Assembly: GCA_945901855.1 (NCBI GenBank)
Contig: CAMDLT010000008.1
Span: 1 to 64,000 of the forward strand
Reading direction: 5' to 3'
DNA: 64,000 bases
Source of the DNA: Asaia bogorensis
GTDB taxonomy: Bacteria > Pseudomonadota > Alphaproteobacteria > CACIAM-22H2
How positions within the stretch are numbered: position 1 is the stretch's first letter; each line of letters begins with the position of its first letter. The notes beneath the pieces are model-generated. The model did no database searches. It worked only from the letters and a program-made list of their open reading frames with translations, and was not told the origin of the DNA. Positions 63,771 through 64,000 of the stretch are shown here, piece by piece. The translations under genes and the position numbers were made by a program.

Positions 63771-64000
63771 GATCGCAGCAATTGGTAGAGCGCTTTGCAC
63801 CCGCGTGCGAATGGAAAATCGTCGCGCACGCGCTTTTCGGCGGCGCTCCCCAATTGCCGGCGCCGCATCGGGTCGGCGATCAAAGCGCCAAGGGCAGCGG
63901 CCAAAGCGGCCGGATCTTGGGGCGGAACCAGCACGCCGCAGTCGGGCGTGACGAATTCGGGGATCGCGGCCGTATCGGTTGCGACCAGCGCCAAACCTTG
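63743..64000 (-). CDS. GT4-family glycosyltransferase, 5' end outside window
   Basis: C-terminal 85 residues of a glycosyltransferase; the frame is open to base 64000. ALVATDTAAIPEFVTPDCGVL is the classical GT4 donor-site strand and the helical end follows (MRRRQLGSAAEKRVRDDFPF). First visible gene of the operon that extends to 53771. Start lies to the right of the window. Confidence 0.85.
   Translation of the reverse strand, partial: QGLALVATDTAAIPEFVTPDCGVLVPPQDPAALAAALGALIADPMRRRQLGSAAEKRVRDDFPFARGCKALYQLLRSCLSQPMPP

Overview
The window is about 64 kb of GC-rich DNA from an alphaproteobacterial chromosome, with no phage, IS element, CRISPR array, tRNA or rRNA that I can see. Gene content and order (hslVU beside the his operon; secB-dnaQ-coaE-maf-DUF299 facing hemE-hemH-hemJ-rho; mnmE-mnmG-rsmG-parA-parB; leuS beside a DUF3576 lipoprotein) are those of the chromosome-origin neighbourhood of alphaproteobacteria. 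The porin types suggest a Rhodospirillales-like lineage, but I cannot name a genus.

Layout. 1-0.7 kb: a relatively AT-rich partial gene abutting a 5'-truncated ahpD. 0.8-2.4 kb: comM. 2.4-4.9 kb: a two-gene accessory module (ParA-like ATPase plus AlbA_2/GHKL ATP-binding protein) with an operator-like palindrome on its promoter and six 11-bp repeats upstream. 4.9-8.8 kb: histidine operon hisB-DUF2628-hisH-hisA-hisF-hisE-HIT. 8.9-10.8 kb: hslVU. 10.8-16.7 kb: glycine-zipper lipoprotein, XRE regulator, Smr protein, an lldD/LysR/GST group, MltA and a Tim44-like protein. 16.9-20.7 kb: histidine phosphatase, secB, dnaQ, coaE, maf, DUF299 kinase. 20.70-21.12 kb: predicted oriC with DnaA boxes and an AT-rich segment. 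21.1-25.3 kb: hemE, hemH, hemJ, rho. 25.4-27.5 kb: cupin, quinone oxidoreductase, dienelactone hydrolase. 27.7-34.3 kb: DUF6489, thioredoxin-like ferredoxin, tatA, mnmE, mnmG, rsmG, parA, parB, with two identical parS palindromes. 34.3-45.3 kb: membrane protein, an orphan sigma-54-type gene, SLT transglycosylase, holA, methyltransferase, tautomerase, leuS, TPR-GT41 protein, DUF3576 lipoprotein. 45.7-53.8 kb: porin, yggS, a second orphan sigma-54-type gene, LolA-like protein, alpha/beta hydrolase, TorF-type porin, response regulator, MBL hydrolase, methyltransferase-like protein. 53.8-64 kb: one continuous minus-strand operon of glycosyltransferases, phosphatase, deacetylase and a peptide-type ABC transporter, running off the right edge.

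How the parts work together. The oriC-proximal block couples replication initiation and proofreading (oriC, dnaQ, holA) with segregation (parABS). Very many neighbouring genes overlap by ATGA or GTGA, implying extensive translational coupling. The most interesting non-textbook signals are: (1) two unrelated hypothetical genes, 12 kb apart, that share a -24/-12 promoter and a near-identical upstream palindrome at about -85; (2) the ParA/AlbA_2 module with its 11-bp repeat array; (3) the fully overlapping glycan plus ABC-transporter operon. All assignments come from reading the sequence and family knowledge; no database search was run.
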